Assembly: GCF_014779715.1 (NCBI RefSeq)
Contig: NZ_JACXYU010000009.1
Span: 62,001 to 126,000, forward strand
Length of the DNA: 64,000 bases
From: Streptomyces chumphonensis
Lineage (GTDB): Bacteria > Actinomycetota > Actinomycetes > Streptomycetales > Streptomycetaceae
Direction of reading: 5' to 3'
Shown: positions 31,086-39,781 of the stretch, piece by piece
Layout of the letters: every line of letters begins with the position of its first letter
Position numbering within the stretch: position 1 is the first letter of the stretch
Notes under the pieces: model-generated
What the model was told of the DNA's origin: nothing
Database searches by the model: none
Seen by the model: only the letters and a program-made list of their open reading frames with translations
Translations under genes and position numbers: made by a program

Positions 31086-32441
31086 TCAGCGTGGGGGCAG
31101 GGCGGTGAGCAGACGCTCCCGGAAGTCCCGCAGGGACGACGTCCCCGACCAGCGCGGGTCGCCCGACAGCCGGGTGTGGAGGCCGCGCAGCTCCCGGACG
31201 ATAGTCGTGCGGGGCGCGGCCAGCGCCTCGTCCAGCGCCCCGCCCGCCGTCGCCACGGCGGCGTCCGGGTCGCCCGCGCAGGCGTGGGCGTCCGCCAGCC
31301 GCAGCGTCAGCAGCGTCCGGGTGGGGCGCATGTGGCCGGGGAGCGCCCGCAGGGACGCGCGGCCCGCCGTGACCGCGCGGCGGGCCGCCCGCACGTCACC
31401 GGCCAGCACGGCGACGTCCCGCAGCGCCCCCGCCGCACTCGACTCCAACCGCATCCGGCCCTCCGCCCCCACCAGCCACGGGGCCTCGGCGCGATCCCGT
31501 TCACCGAAGCCGTCCAACAGCCCCCGGGCCGCCCCGAGGTGCCGCTCCACCTCGCCCAGCCCGCCGCACAGGGCCTCGCCCCGCGCGCGGTAGAGGCTGG
31601 CCATCGTGGCCACCCAGCGACGGGCGGGCGCGGCGTGCTCCAGGGCGTCGGCATAGGCGTGCACGGCGTCCCGGTCCCGCTCGATGCGCGCCACCATGCT
31701 CATGTCGAAGAGCAGGGCCACCTTCGCCGTCACGTCGCCGGAGGTGTCGGCCCACCGCAACCCGTGCCCGTACCACGACATGGCCAGCCCGTTCTGGTCG
31801 CGCAGGACCCGCAGCCAGCCCGCGAGTTGGGCGTACCGGGCCGCCAGCCGCAGCAGCGGCAGCGCCGTCCGGCGTCCGACCTGCGTCGACCGCTCCACGA
31901 GCGTCCGCAGCGTCCGCTCCACGGGCGCGCACTCCACCGACGTCCGCCCCACCGTCATCCGCTCGAACGCCGCCAGCAGAGCCGTCAGCCCGTGCACGCC
32001 GTCGACGTCGACGGGCAGCGGCCGACCGGAGACCAGCACGTACGTGGGCGGCGGCACCGGGCACCCGGCCGTGTCGTGCAGCGGGCAGGGCAGGCCGTTG
32101 GCGGGCAGCGCCCCGGGCCAGTTGGCCAGCAGCTCCGGGGTGACGTCGGCGGGCCGCCCGTCCGTCCTGGGCACCGGGAACGGGACGCTCTGCGCCGCCG
32201 CCTCCCCCGCGCTCGCGCGCTCCCACAGGGCGGCCAGCTCACCGCCGGTGCCCAGCAGCCCGTCCGCCGCCTCGGAGAACCGGGGCGGCGGCCCCCGGAA
32301 CCCCCGCTCGACCTTGCTGATGTGGCTGTGGTGGTAGCCCAGCAGCTCGCCGAGCTGGGCCTGCGTCAGCCCGGCCCGGGACCGCCAGTAGCGCAGCCGA
32401 CGCCCGAAGTCGCTCCAACGAGGCTCACCTTCACTCCCCAT
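31086..32441 (-). CDS. Helix-turn-helix (XRE) regulator with TPR-like C-terminal region
   Basis: 451 residues. The N-terminal XRE HTH: FGRRLRYWRSRAGLTQAQLGELLGYHHSHISKVERGFR. The rest is helical with repeated Ala/Leu-rich, 34-40-residue segments (for example VHAYADALEHAAPARRWVATMASLYRARGEALCGG; AEAPWLVGAEGRMRLESSAAG), like the TPR-type signal domains of streptomycete XRE regulators. A Cys-bearing loop GLPCPLHDTAGCPVPPP sits between. The start is ambiguous: ATG 32441 or 32450; AAGGGAC is upstream. No adjacent gene looks like an obvious target (monooxygenase divergent? no, same strand), so it is an orphan regulator. Confidence 0.8.
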   Translation of the reverse strand: MGSEGEPRWSDFGRRLRYWRSRAGLTQAQLGELLGYHHSHISKVERGFRGPPPRFSEAADGLLGTGGELAALWERASAGEAAAQSVPFPVPRTDGRPADVTPELLANWPGALPANGLPCPLHDTAGCPVPPPTYVLVSGRPLPVDVDGVHGLTALLAAFERMTVGRTSVECAPVERTLRTLVERSTQVGRRTALPLLRLAARYAQLAGWLRVLRDQNGLAMSWYGHGLRWADTSGDVTAKVALLFDMSMVARIERDRDAVHAYADALEHAAPARRWVATMASLYRARGEALCGGLGEVERHLGAARGLLDGFGERDRAEAPWLVGAEGRMRLESSAAGALRDVAVLAGDVRAARRAVTAGRASLRALPGHMRPTRTLLTLRLADAHACAGDPDAAVATAGGALDEALAAPRTTIVRELRGLHTRLSGDPRWSGTSSLRDFRERLLTALPPR

Positions 32442-32531
32442 GCCGGCCATCGTCCCTTGGCCGACGGCCAAATTGAACCCCGGTGCACCGCTCACCGGAT
32501 CACCACCCCCGCAATCCGCTCCGCACCGGCG

Positions 32532-33986
32532 TCAGGTGAAGTGGAGGTGGCGGTCGGTGAGGGGGGAGCGGCGCAGGAGGCGCACGTCCCGCAGGTAGTT
32601 CTGGTGGAGGCGCCAGGGGGTGCGGGGGCCCTGGCGGGGGAGGGCGTGGACGCCGCGCCGCACGTAGCCCGAGCTGAGGTCGATGAGCGGGGACAGCTCC
32701 GTGCCGGGCGGGAACGTCGGGGTGAGGGGGGTGGCGGCGCGCAGGCCGTGGTCCTGGAGGTGGTTGAGGACGCGGCACACGTAGCGGGCGACGAGGTCGG
32801 CCTTGAGCGTCCAGGAGGCGTTGGTGTAGCCGAGGGTGAGCGCGAAGTTGGGCACGCCGGAGAGCATGGCGCCCTTGTAGGCGACGGTGCGGCCGAGGTC
32901 GACGTCGTGGCCGTCCACGCGCAGGCGCAGCCCGCCGATCGGGTGCAGCGTCAGACCGGTCGCCGTGACGATCACGTCCGCGTCCAGGTGGATGCCGGAG
33001 GCGAGGGCGATGCCGGTCTCGGTGAAGGTCTCGACGTGGTCGGTGACGATGGACGCGCTGCCCTCGGACACGGCACGGAAGAGGTCGCCGTCCGGCACCG
33101 CGCACAGCCGCTGGTCCCAGGGGTCGTAGCGCGGGGTGAAGTGGGTGTCGACGTCGTAGCCCGGCGGCAGCCAGCGCGTCACGCCCCGGCGCAGCAGCGC
33201 CTTCATGAGCTTCGGGCGCCGTCGGCTGAGCTGGAACCCGGCCACGGAGACGAGGACGTTCTTCCAGCGGACGACGGGCCCGCTCAGCCGGGGCGGGAGG
33301 CGCCGCAGGGCGCGGGCCAGGGGGTCGGTGGCGGCCAGCGCGGCGACGTAGCCGGGGGAGCGCTGGAGCATCGTGACGTGCGCGGCCTCCTCGGCGAGCG
33401 CCGGTACGAGCGTCACGGCCGTGGCGCCGCTGCCGATGACGACGACGCGCCGGTCGCGCCAGTCGAGGTCGCGGGGCCAGTGCTGCGGGTGGACGACGGG
33501 TCCGGTGAAGCGGTCCGCGCCGGGGAAGTCCGGGGTGTGGCCCCGGTCGTAGCGGTAGTAGCCGGCGCAGGCGGTGAGGAACGAGCAGGTGAGGCGGGTG
33601 CGCTCGCCGGTGTCGGTGCGTTCGGCGGTCACCGTCCAGCGGGCGTCGGCGCTGGACCACTCCGCGCGCACGACGCGGTGCCGGAAGCGGATGTACCGGT
33701 CCACGCCGTAGGCGCGGGCGGTGTCGCGGATGTACTCGCGGATGGCGGCGCCGTCGGCGATGGACCGCTCACCCCGCCACGGGCGGAAGGCGTAGCCGAG
33801 GGTGAACATGTCCGAGTCGGAGCGGACGCCCGGGTAGCGGAAGAGGTCCCACGTCCCGCCGACGGCGTCGCGGGCCTCCAGGATCGCGTACGTGCGGCCG
33901 GGCGCGTCCCGGGTGAGGTGGCAGGCCGTGCCGATCCCGGACAGGCCCGCCCCGACGATCAGGACGTCCACGTGGTCGAGCGGCAT
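32532..33986 (-). CDS. Flavin-containing monooxygenase (Baeyer-Villiger type)
   Basis: 484 residues. FAD-binding GAGLSGIGTACHL near residue 10, the motif GGTWDLFRYPGVRSDSDMFTLGYAFRPW of class B monooxygenases, and a second Rossmann NADPH site VVVIGSGATAVTLVPAL. The fingerprint FxGxxxHxxxW appears as FTGPVVHPQHWP. They oxygenate ketones or heteroatoms; the substrate is unknown. ATG 33986 has no ribosome binding site but TAGCCT 7 nt upstream, so it is probably leaderless. It is not clustered with other oxidative genes; a related monooxygenase occurs at 37278. Confidence 0.87.
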   Translation of the reverse strand: MPLDHVDVLIVGAGLSGIGTACHLTRDAPGRTYAILEARDAVGGTWDLFRYPGVRSDSDMFTLGYAFRPWRGERSIADGAAIREYIRDTARAYGVDRYIRFRHRVVRAEWSSADARWTVTAERTDTGERTRLTCSFLTACAGYYRYDRGHTPDFPGADRFTGPVVHPQHWPRDLDWRDRRVVVIGSGATAVTLVPALAEEAAHVTMLQRSPGYVAALAATDPLARALRRLPPRLSGPVVRWKNVLVSVAGFQLSRRRPKLMKALLRRGVTRWLPPGYDVDTHFTPRYDPWDQRLCAVPDGDLFRAVSEGSASIVTDHVETFTETGIALASGIHLDADVIVTATGLTLHPIGGLRLRVDGHDVDLGRTVAYKGAMLSGVPNFALTLGYTNASWTLKADLVARYVCRVLNHLQDHGLRAATPLTPTFPPGTELSPLIDLSSGYVRRGVHALPRQGPRTPWRLHQNYLRDVRLLRRSPLTDRHLHFT

Positions 33987-33993
33987 GCCGGTC

Positions 33994-33999
33994 AGGCTA
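33994..33999 (-). promoter_or_regulatory. -10 element of leaderless monooxygenase transcript
   Basis: TAGCCT on the reverse strand ends 7 nt before ATG 33986, with no Shine-Dalgarno sequence. Confidence 0.4.
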
Positions 34000-34101
34000 T
34001 CGAGCGGCGCGGGGCCCCCGTGCCGCCGGTGACGTGGCCGTCGTCACGTGCGGGACGGGCCGCACGTCCGGCACGTCCCCGCCTGGGGGCGCCGCTCGGC
34101 G

Positions 34102-34584
34102 TCAGACGGTGAGGGGCTTGGCGTAGCAGCGGCTGTTCGGCTCCTCGCGGTAGAGGCCGAACTTCGCGCACGGCTCGTAGCCCTCGGACTCGTACAGCGC
34201 GATGGCCTCCGGCTGCATGGTGCCGGTCTCCAGGACCATGCGCACCCGTCCCGCCGCGCGGGCGTCCGCCTCCAGCTGGGCGAGGATCTTGCGGGCCAGG
34301 CCCTGTCCGCGCGCGTCGGGGACGACGTACATCCGCTTGATCTCGGCGTCGCCGTCCGCGTACCCCTCGCCGTCGCGGTCCATGGCGCGCCAGCCGCCGG
34401 AGGCGACGGGGCGGCCGTCGTCGTCGTAGGCGAGCAGGTAGAGGCCGCCGGGTGGGAGGAACATCCCCGCGGCGAGCGGGGTGACGTCGCCCTCGTCGCC
34501 GTAGCGGACGGCGTACTCCTGCTGGACCTCGGCTTCGAGTCGCCGGGCGTCGGGGTGGTCGTACCGGATGCGGGCCAGGTGCAT
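34102..34584 (-). CDS. GNAT N-acetyltransferase
   Basis: 160 residues. GNAT fold motif: KRMYVVPDARGQGLARKILAQLEADARAAG, an acetyl-CoA pyrophosphate loop (RGQGLA), and a C-terminal block ALYESEGYEPCAKFGLYREEPNSRCYAKPL. The start ATG 34584 is preceded by TAGGAT and TTGAGC, giving a good promoter but no ribosome binding site, so the mRNA is probably leaderless. Target not known. It is divergent from xthA across only 26 bp. Confidence 0.85.
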   Translation of the reverse strand: MHLARIRYDHPDARRLEAEVQQEYAVRYGDEGDVTPLAAGMFLPPGGLYLLAYDDDGRPVASGGWRAMDRDGEGYADGDAEIKRMYVVPDARGQGLARKILAQLEADARAAGRVRMVLETGTMQPEAIALYESEGYEPCAKFGLYREEPNSRCYAKPLTV

Positions 34585-34610
34585 ACGGAAATCCTAAGTA
34601 GGCTGCGGGG
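34585..34610. promoter_or_regulatory. Overlapping divergent leaderless promoters (GNAT / xthA)
   Basis: TAGGAT (34591-34596, reverse strand) and TAGGCT (34599-34604, forward) are back-to-back -10 hexamers separated by 2 bp; each ends 6 nt from its own start codon. The GNAT -35 (TTGAGC, 34613-34618) would lie inside xthA. Both promoters cannot be occupied at once. Confidence 0.5.
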
Positions 34611-35414
34611 ATGCTCAAGGTCGCATCGGTCAACGTGAACGGTCTGCGCGCGGCGGCCGGCAAGGGTTATCTGCCCTGGCTGGCGTCCTGCGAGGCGGAC
34701 GTCGTGTGCCTCCAGGAGGTCCGTGCCCAGCCCGAACAGCTCACGGAGGCCGTGCGGGCGCCGGAGGGCTGGCACGTCCAGTGGGCGCCGGCGGCGACGA
34801 AGGGCCGGGCCGGGGTGGCGGTTCTCACACGTCGCGCGCCGGAGGCGGTGCGGGTCGGCTTCGGGGTGAGCGAGTTCGACGACGCGGGGCGCTACGTCGA
34901 GGTGGACCTGCCGGGCGTCACGGTGGGGAGCCTCTACCTGCCGTCGGGGGAGGTCGGCACCGAGCGGCAGGAGGAGAAGGAGCGCTTCATGGCCGCCTTC
35001 CTGCCCTACCTGCGGGAGCTGCGGGAGCGGGCGGCGGAGAGTGGCCGGGAGGCGCTGGTCTGCGGTGACTGGAACATCGCCCACCAGGAGGCGGACCTCA
35101 GGAACTGGAAGGCCAACCGGAAGAACTCCGGGTTCCTGCCGGAGGAGCGGGCCTGGCTGAGCCGGGTGCTGGACCCGGCGGACGGCGGGTTCGTGGACGT
35201 CGTCCGGCGGCAGCACCCGGACCAGGCCGGGCCGTACTCGTGGTGGTCCTACCGGGGGCGGGCCTTCGACAACGACAGCGGCTGGCGCATCGATCTGCTG
35301 GCCGCCACGGAGGGGCTGGCCGCCCGTTGTGTGAAGGCGTACGTGGAGCGCGCGGCGAGCCACGCCGAGCGGTGGTCGGACCACGCCCCCGTGACGGCCG
35401 TCTTCGGTTCCTGA
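34611..35414 (+). CDS. xthA: Exodeoxyribonuclease III
   Basis: 267 residues, AP endonuclease/3'-5' exonuclease of base excision repair. Metal and catalytic motifs: VNVNGLRAA (Asn), CLQEVRA (Glu36), YLPSGE, CGDWNIAHQEADLRNW (Asp153, Asn155), and the final WSDHAPVTAVF with the conserved Asp-His pair. ATG 34611 follows TAGGCT by 6 nt with no ribosome binding site. Xth in streptomycetes is often present in several copies. No operon partner. Confidence 0.92.
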   Translation: MLKVASVNVNGLRAAAGKGYLPWLASCEADVVCLQEVRAQPEQLTEAVRAPEGWHVQWAPAATKGRAGVAVLTRRAPEAVRVGFGVSEFDDAGRYVEVDLPGVTVGSLYLPSGEVGTERQEEKERFMAAFLPYLRELRERAAESGREALVCGDWNIAHQEADLRNWKANRKNSGFLPEERAWLSRVLDPADGGFVDVVRRQHPDQAGPYSWWSYRGRAFDNDSGWRIDLLAATEGLAARCVKAYVERAASHAERWSDHAPVTAVFGS

Positions 35415-35429
35415 CGGCCGCTCCCGGGC

Positions 35430-36137
35430 TCACGTCCCCGGCTTGCGCCCCCAGACGTGCACGTCGTCGCCGTTGCGCAGCAGGCTCCAGTACGTGGCGG
35501 CGTCCGACCGGCGCAGGTTGACGCAGCCGTGGGAGCCGGGCGGTGACCACACGCTGCCCTTGATGGAGTGGAAGGCGATGCCGCCGTCGAAGAACTGGGC
35601 GTAGGGCATCGCGACGTCGTACAGCGTCGACCAGTGGTTCTTGTTGCGCCAGTAGACCTTCTTGGCGCCGGTGCGGGTCTCGTGGCCGTTCCGGCCGGTG
35701 CGGACGGGGACGGGCCCGTGTACGAGCCTGCGGCCGTCCTGGATCCAGCTGAGCTGCCGGGTGAGGTCCACGCAGGCGATGCGGCCCTTGTCCGTGGGGC
35801 AGCGCCCGCTCCGGTTCGGGTTCTTCCCGGCGGCCTTCTGCTGGTTCATCAGGTGCATCACGCCCCAGGTGACCGGGCCGGCCCAGCCGGCGTTGGGGGC
35901 TATGCCGTGCCGGGTCTGGAACGCCTGGATCGCGCGGCAGTCCTTCAGCGACTGCCGGCCGTCCACGGTGAGCTTCAGGAAGCGTTCGACCTGCCGCTGG
36001 TGGCTGCCCGTCGTGACGTTGCAGTAGGGCGCCGCCTGGGCGGGCGCGGCCGTCGCGAGGACCCCGGCGGGTGCGACGACGGCGGTGGTGACCAGCAGTG
36101 CCACGGCGGTGCGCCGCCGGGCCGACCCTCGTGCCAT
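35430..36137 (-). CDS. Secreted L,D-transpeptidase with peptidoglycan-binding-like region
   Basis: 235 residues. Signal peptide (RRTAVALLVTTAVVAPAGVLATAAPAQA) with Ala-X-Ala cleavage. A peptidoglycan-binding-like helical region (RFLKLTVDGRQSLKDCRAIQAFQTRHGIAPNAGWAGPVTW) precedes the YkuD domain: RQLSWIQDGR, TRTGAKKVYW, FFDGGIAFHSIKG, and active site SPPGSHGCVNLRRSDA. ATG 36137 has GAGGGAG 6 nt upstream. Lacks the Ig domains and lipobox of the Ldt at 22924; probably secreted and small. Role: 3-3 peptidoglycan crosslinking or attachment of envelope components. Confidence 0.9.
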   Translation of the reverse strand: MARGSARRRTAVALLVTTAVVAPAGVLATAAPAQAAPYCNVTTGSHQRQVERFLKLTVDGRQSLKDCRAIQAFQTRHGIAPNAGWAGPVTWGVMHLMNQQKAAGKNPNRSGRCPTDKGRIACVDLTRQLSWIQDGRRLVHGPVPVRTGRNGHETRTGAKKVYWRNKNHWSTLYDVAMPYAQFFDGGIAFHSIKGSVWSPPGSHGCVNLRRSDAATYWSLLRNGDDVHVWGRKPGT

Positions 36138-36226
36138 GAGTGTCTCCCTCCCTGCCGCGCGGTCCGGCGGGGGCCGGAAGGATCCGCGCGGGGACGGAGA
36201 CGTTCTCACCCCGGGTGACGGTTGCG

Positions 36227-37036
36227 CTACCCCGCATCCTGGTCTTCGCCGCCGTTCTCGCCGCCGACCCCGCCGCCGTTCTCGCCGTGTTCGGCGAGCC
36301 ATGCGTCGAGCCGGCTCCGGACGCGGCGGTCGAGGGCCATGGAGAGTTCGGCGTCGACGATGTGCTTGGCGTAGGGGCGCAGGTGGTCGACGGAGGCGGC
36401 GACGTCCTCGGGGTCGCGGTCCTCGGCGAGCAGGTGCGCGGAGAGGACGTCGGCGAAGACGGCCGCGATGGCCTCGACCTGGGTGCGGACGCGGCGCGCC
36501 CCGTCCAGGACGTCCGCGAGCGGGATGCCCTCGCGGACGAGCGCGGCCGAGGCGTCGAGCAGGCGTCGGCTGGTGTGGACGAGTTCGTCGCCGTCGACGG
36601 CCACGTAGCCGAGGTCGATGGAGTCGGAGAGGTTCTCGGGGGTGACCTCGCCCGGGTAGTGGGCGGCCAGCTCCTCGGGGGTGAGGCGTACGGGCACTTC
36701 CTCGGAGAACGGCGTGGTGAGCGCGGGTTCGAGGCCGAGGAGCCCGGCGGCGCTGTGGGAGTCGCGGCCCTTCTCGAACGCGGTGAGGAGTTCGGTGATG
36801 CCGCCGAGGGTGTGGCCGCGGGCCAGGAGGGCGCCGATGGTCCGCAGCCGGGCGAGGTGGTGCTCGTTGTACCAGGCGATGCGGCCTTCGCGGCGGGGTG
36901 GCGGCAGCAGGGCGCGTTCGCGGTAGAAGCGCACGGTGCGCACCGTGACGCCGGCGGCCTCGGCGAGTTCCGTCATGCGGTACTCGCGTTCGGGTGCCGG
37001 GCCCGTCGCCGTGTGCTGCTCCTCGAAGTTCCCCAC
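36227..37036 (-). CDS. MerR family transcriptional regulator
   Basis: 269 residues. MerR winged helix: YRMTELAEAAGVTVRTVRFYRERALLPPPRREGRIAWYNEHHLARLRTIGALLARGHTLGGI. The long C-terminal helical region (to residue 255) has no recognised ligand fold and ends in a Gly/Asn/Glu/Asp-rich tail. MerR proteins typically control adjacent genes transcribed divergently; the divergent monooxygenase-hydrolase-SDR operon begins 241 bp away, with a candidate palindrome between, so it is the likely target. Confidence 0.87.
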   Translation of the reverse strand: MGNFEEQHTATGPAPEREYRMTELAEAAGVTVRTVRFYRERALLPPPRREGRIAWYNEHHLARLRTIGALLARGHTLGGITELLTAFEKGRDSHSAAGLLGLEPALTTPFSEEVPVRLTPEELAAHYPGEVTPENLSDSIDLGYVAVDGDELVHTSRRLLDASAALVREGIPLADVLDGARRVRTQVEAIAAVFADVLSAHLLAEDRDPEDVAASVDHLRPYAKHIVDAELSMALDRRVRSRLDAWLAEHGENGGGVGGENGGEDQDAG

Positions 37037-37222
37037 CGGGCCAGCCTATGACCCCGTGCGCCGCGGCTCCGGGTGCGGGCGCCGGGGCCGTGCGGGGCGT
37101 GACGGGCGTGCGGGGCCCGCGGGGCGGGGCGTGGGCGGTGGGGGCGGAGAGGTGCAACCGGCGGTAACTTTTCCGCGCCGCCCCCTACCCATGAGTACGC
37201 CGCTCCTCTACGCTGCGATTGC

Positions 37223-37238
37223 GCCAGTGATTGCTGGC
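37223..37238. promoter_or_regulatory. Candidate operator in the MerR/monooxygenase intergenic region
   Basis: GCCAG-TGATTG-CTGGC is a perfect 5-bp inverted repeat with a 6-bp spacer, 40 bp upstream of the monooxygenase start. It could be the MerR binding site, but the palindrome is short and unsupported by a second copy. Confidence 0.35.
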
Positions 37239-37277
37239 ACGGTTTGCACGACGGTACGGAGACCGGGAGGGCGCGGC

Positions 37278-38828
37278 ATGGGCGAGCGCGAACATGAGCA
37301 TGTACGGGTGGCGGTGATCGGTTCCGGCTTCGGCGGCCTGGGGGCGGCCGTGCGGCTGCGCCGGGCGGGCATCACGGACTTCGTCGTCCTGGAACGCCGC
37401 GACGCCGTCGGCGGCACGTGGCACGACAACTCCTACCCCGGGTGCGCCTGCGACGTCCCCTCGCACCTCTACTCGTTCTCCTTCGCGCCCAACCCCGAGT
37501 GGCCGCGGAGCTTCTCCGGGCAGGCGCACATCCACGCCTACCTGGAGCGGGTCGCCGACACCTTCGGGCTGCGTCCGCACATCCGGTTCCGGCACACGGT
37601 CGAGCAGGCGGAGTGGGACGCCGAGGAGCTGCGCTGGGTCGTGCGGACCTCGCAGGGCACCCTGACGGCGGACGTCGTCGTCTCCGCCACCGGCCCGCTC
37701 TCCGACCCCAAGATCCCGGACATCCCCGGGCTCGACGGCTTCACGGGCAAGGTCTTCCACTCGGCGCAGTGGGACCACGACTACGACCTGCGCGGCAAGC
37801 GCGTCGCCATGATCGGCACCGGTGCGTCCGCCATCCAGATCGTGCCCGCCATCCAGCCGACGGTCGGCCGGCTCACGCTCTTCCAGCGGACCCCGGCCTG
37901 GGTCATGCCGCGGGTGGACCGCAGGATCACCGGGGCGGAGCGCTGGCTGCACGCGAAGCTGCCCGTCACCCGGTACCTGCGCCGTCAGCTGCTCTGGGGC
38001 ATCCGCGAGTTGCAGGTCAGCGCCTTCACCAAGCGTCCCGGTGAGCTGGGGCCCGTCCAGCAGCTCGCGCTCCTGCACATGAAGCGCGCCGTCAAGGACC
38101 CGGAGACGCGCCGTCAGCTGACGCCCGACTACCGCATCGGCTGCAAGCGCATCCTGCTGTCCAACTCCTACTACCCGGCCCTCGCCCAGGACAACGTGGA
38201 CCTGGTGGCCTCCGGGCTCAAGGAGGTCCGGGGCAACACCCTCGTCGCGGCCGACGGCACCGAGACGGAGGTCGACGCCATCATCTTCGGCACCGGCTTC
38301 CACGTCACCGACATGCCGATCGCCCAGCGCGTCAAGGGCGCCGACGGCACGACGCTGGCCGAGGAATGGCGGGACGGCATGGAGTCGCTGCGCGGCGCGA
38401 GCGCCGCCGGCTTCCCCAACTTCATGACGATCATCGGGCCGAACACCGGGCTCGGCAACAGCTCCATGATCCTGATGATCGAGGCCCAGCTGACCTACAT
38501 GATCGACTACCTGCGCCGGCTCGACGCCCTCGGCGGCCGGGTGGCCCTGGACGCGCGGCGCGGCGCGGTGCACGCCTGGACGGCGCGGATCCAGGAGCGC
38601 ATGAAGCGCACCGTGTGGAACACCGGCGGCTGCGACAGCTGGTACCTGGACGCCAACGGACGCAACACCACCGTGTGGCCGGGCACGACGGCGGAGTTCC
38701 GCCGCGCCACGCGCGAGGTGCGGCTGGAGGAGTACGAGGTCCTGCGCGCCGAGCGCCCCGACCGGGACGAACCGGCCGTCGCCGCCGGACGTCCGCTGCC
38801 CGCCGCCTCTGGGGAGGCCGCCGCATGA
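37278..38828 (+). CDS. Flavin-containing monooxygenase (Baeyer-Villiger/MymA-like)
   Basis: 516 residues. FAD motif VAVIGSGFGGLGAAVRLRRAG, BVMO core GGTWHDNSYPGCACDVPSHLYSFSFAPNP, fingerprint FTGKVFHSAQWDHDYDLRGKRV, NADPH site MIGTGASAIQIVPAI, and the family C-terminal block GPNTGLGNSSMILMIEAQ. The CACDVPSHLY motif is typical of ketone/steroid-type monooxygenases. ATG 37278 has GGGAGGG 6 nt upstream. It is the first gene of a coupled three-gene operon (ATGA overlap with hydrolase). Gene order FMO-hydrolase-SDR is like the Mycobacterium mymA operon (mymA-lipR-sadH). Confidence 0.88.
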   Translation: MGEREHEHVRVAVIGSGFGGLGAAVRLRRAGITDFVVLERRDAVGGTWHDNSYPGCACDVPSHLYSFSFAPNPEWPRSFSGQAHIHAYLERVADTFGLRPHIRFRHTVEQAEWDAEELRWVVRTSQGTLTADVVVSATGPLSDPKIPDIPGLDGFTGKVFHSAQWDHDYDLRGKRVAMIGTGASAIQIVPAIQPTVGRLTLFQRTPAWVMPRVDRRITGAERWLHAKLPVTRYLRRQLLWGIRELQVSAFTKRPGELGPVQQLALLHMKRAVKDPETRRQLTPDYRIGCKRILLSNSYYPALAQDNVDLVASGLKEVRGNTLVAADGTETEVDAIIFGTGFHVTDMPIAQRVKGADGTTLAEEWRDGMESLRGASAAGFPNFMTIIGPNTGLGNSSMILMIEAQLTYMIDYLRRLDALGGRVALDARRGAVHAWTARIQERMKRTVWNTGGCDSWYLDANGRNTTVWPGTTAEFRRATREVRLEEYEVLRAERPDRDEPAVAAGRPLPAASGEAAA

Positions 38829-39781
38829 GCCCCGTCGCCCCGCTCACCTCCGGACCGTTCGCGGCGCCGGAACCGGCCGCCACCCGGCAGGTCACGTCCA
38901 GCACGGGGGCCCGGCTGCACGTCGAGGAGTTCGGTCCGGCCGACGGCCCCACCGTCGTGCTCGCGCACGGCTGGACGTGCGGCATCGCCTTCTGGGCGCC
39001 CGTCGCGCGCGCCCTGGCCGCCGACGGCGTCCGGGTGGTGGCCTACGACCAGCGCGGTCACGGCAGGTCCCCGGCCACCCCGGGCCGGTACAGCACGCAG
39101 GCCCTCGCCGACGACCTGTGCGCCGTCCTGGAGGCGGTCCTCGGTCCGGAGCAGCGGGCCGTCGTCGGCGGGCACTCCATGGGCGGCATGACGATCATGG
39201 CCGCCGCCGGGCGGCCCGCGCTGGTCCGGCACGCCGCGGCGGCCTTCCTGTGCAGCACCGGCGCCCGGCGGCTGTCGTCCGAGGCGCGGGTCCTGCCCGT
39301 GCCGGGCGGGGCGGGCCCGCGCGGGCTGGCGCACCGGCTGCTGCTCACCTCGTCCGCCCCGCTCGGCCCCGTCTCGTCGGTCAGCCGCGCGATGCTCGCC
39401 TACGCGACGATGGGCCCCGGCTCGGCGCCCGAGCGGATCGAGGCCTGCGCGCGGATCGTGCACGCCTGCCACCGCAAGGTCCGGCAGGGCTGGGGGCGGG
39501 TGCTGACCGGTCTCGACCTCTCCGAGCAGGTCCCGCGGCTCACCATGCCGACGGCCGTCCTCGCCGGTACCCGCGACCGGTTGACGCCGCTGTCGCACGC
39601 GCGCGAGCTGGTGGCCGCGCTGCCGCACTGCGTCGGCGTGCACGAGAAGCGCGGTCTCGGCCACATGACGCCGCTGGAGGACCCGGAGTCCGTGACGGAC
39701 GTCCTGCGCGGCCTGGTCGCCGACCACCTGAAGCCCTCCGGCGCCGACACGGCGGCCGACGTGACGAAGGAGTCCCGATGA
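38825..39781 (+). CDS. Alpha/beta hydrolase
   Basis: 318 residues. Alpha/beta hydrolase fold: GPTVVLAHGWTCGIAFWAPVA with oxyanion-region HGW, YDQRGHGRSP, nucleophile elbow VVGGHSMGGMT (Ser), VLAGTRDRLTPLSHA (Asp), and a C-terminal GLGHMTPLEDP (His). It overlaps the monooxygenase stop (ATGA) and is followed by the coupled SDR. Likely cleaves the ester produced by the Baeyer-Villiger enzyme. Confidence 0.86.
   Translation: MSPVAPLTSGPFAAPEPAATRQVTSSTGARLHVEEFGPADGPTVVLAHGWTCGIAFWAPVARALAADGVRVVAYDQRGHGRSPATPGRYSTQALADDLCAVLEAVLGPEQRAVVGGHSMGGMTIMAAAGRPALVRHAAAAFLCSTGARRLSSEARVLPVPGGAGPRGLAHRLLLTSSAPLGPVSSVSRAMLAYATMGPGSAPERIEACARIVHACHRKVRQGWGRVLTGLDLSEQVPRLTMPTAVLAGTRDRLTPLSHARELVAALPHCVGVHEKRGLGHMTPLEDPESVTDVLRGLVADHLKPSGADTAADVTKESR

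Noticed and set aside
30075..34112. Forward 1345-codon open frame across protease, regulator and monooxygenase genes
   Set aside because: It covers several well-supported genes on both strands and has low-complexity Arg/Pro/Gly composition.
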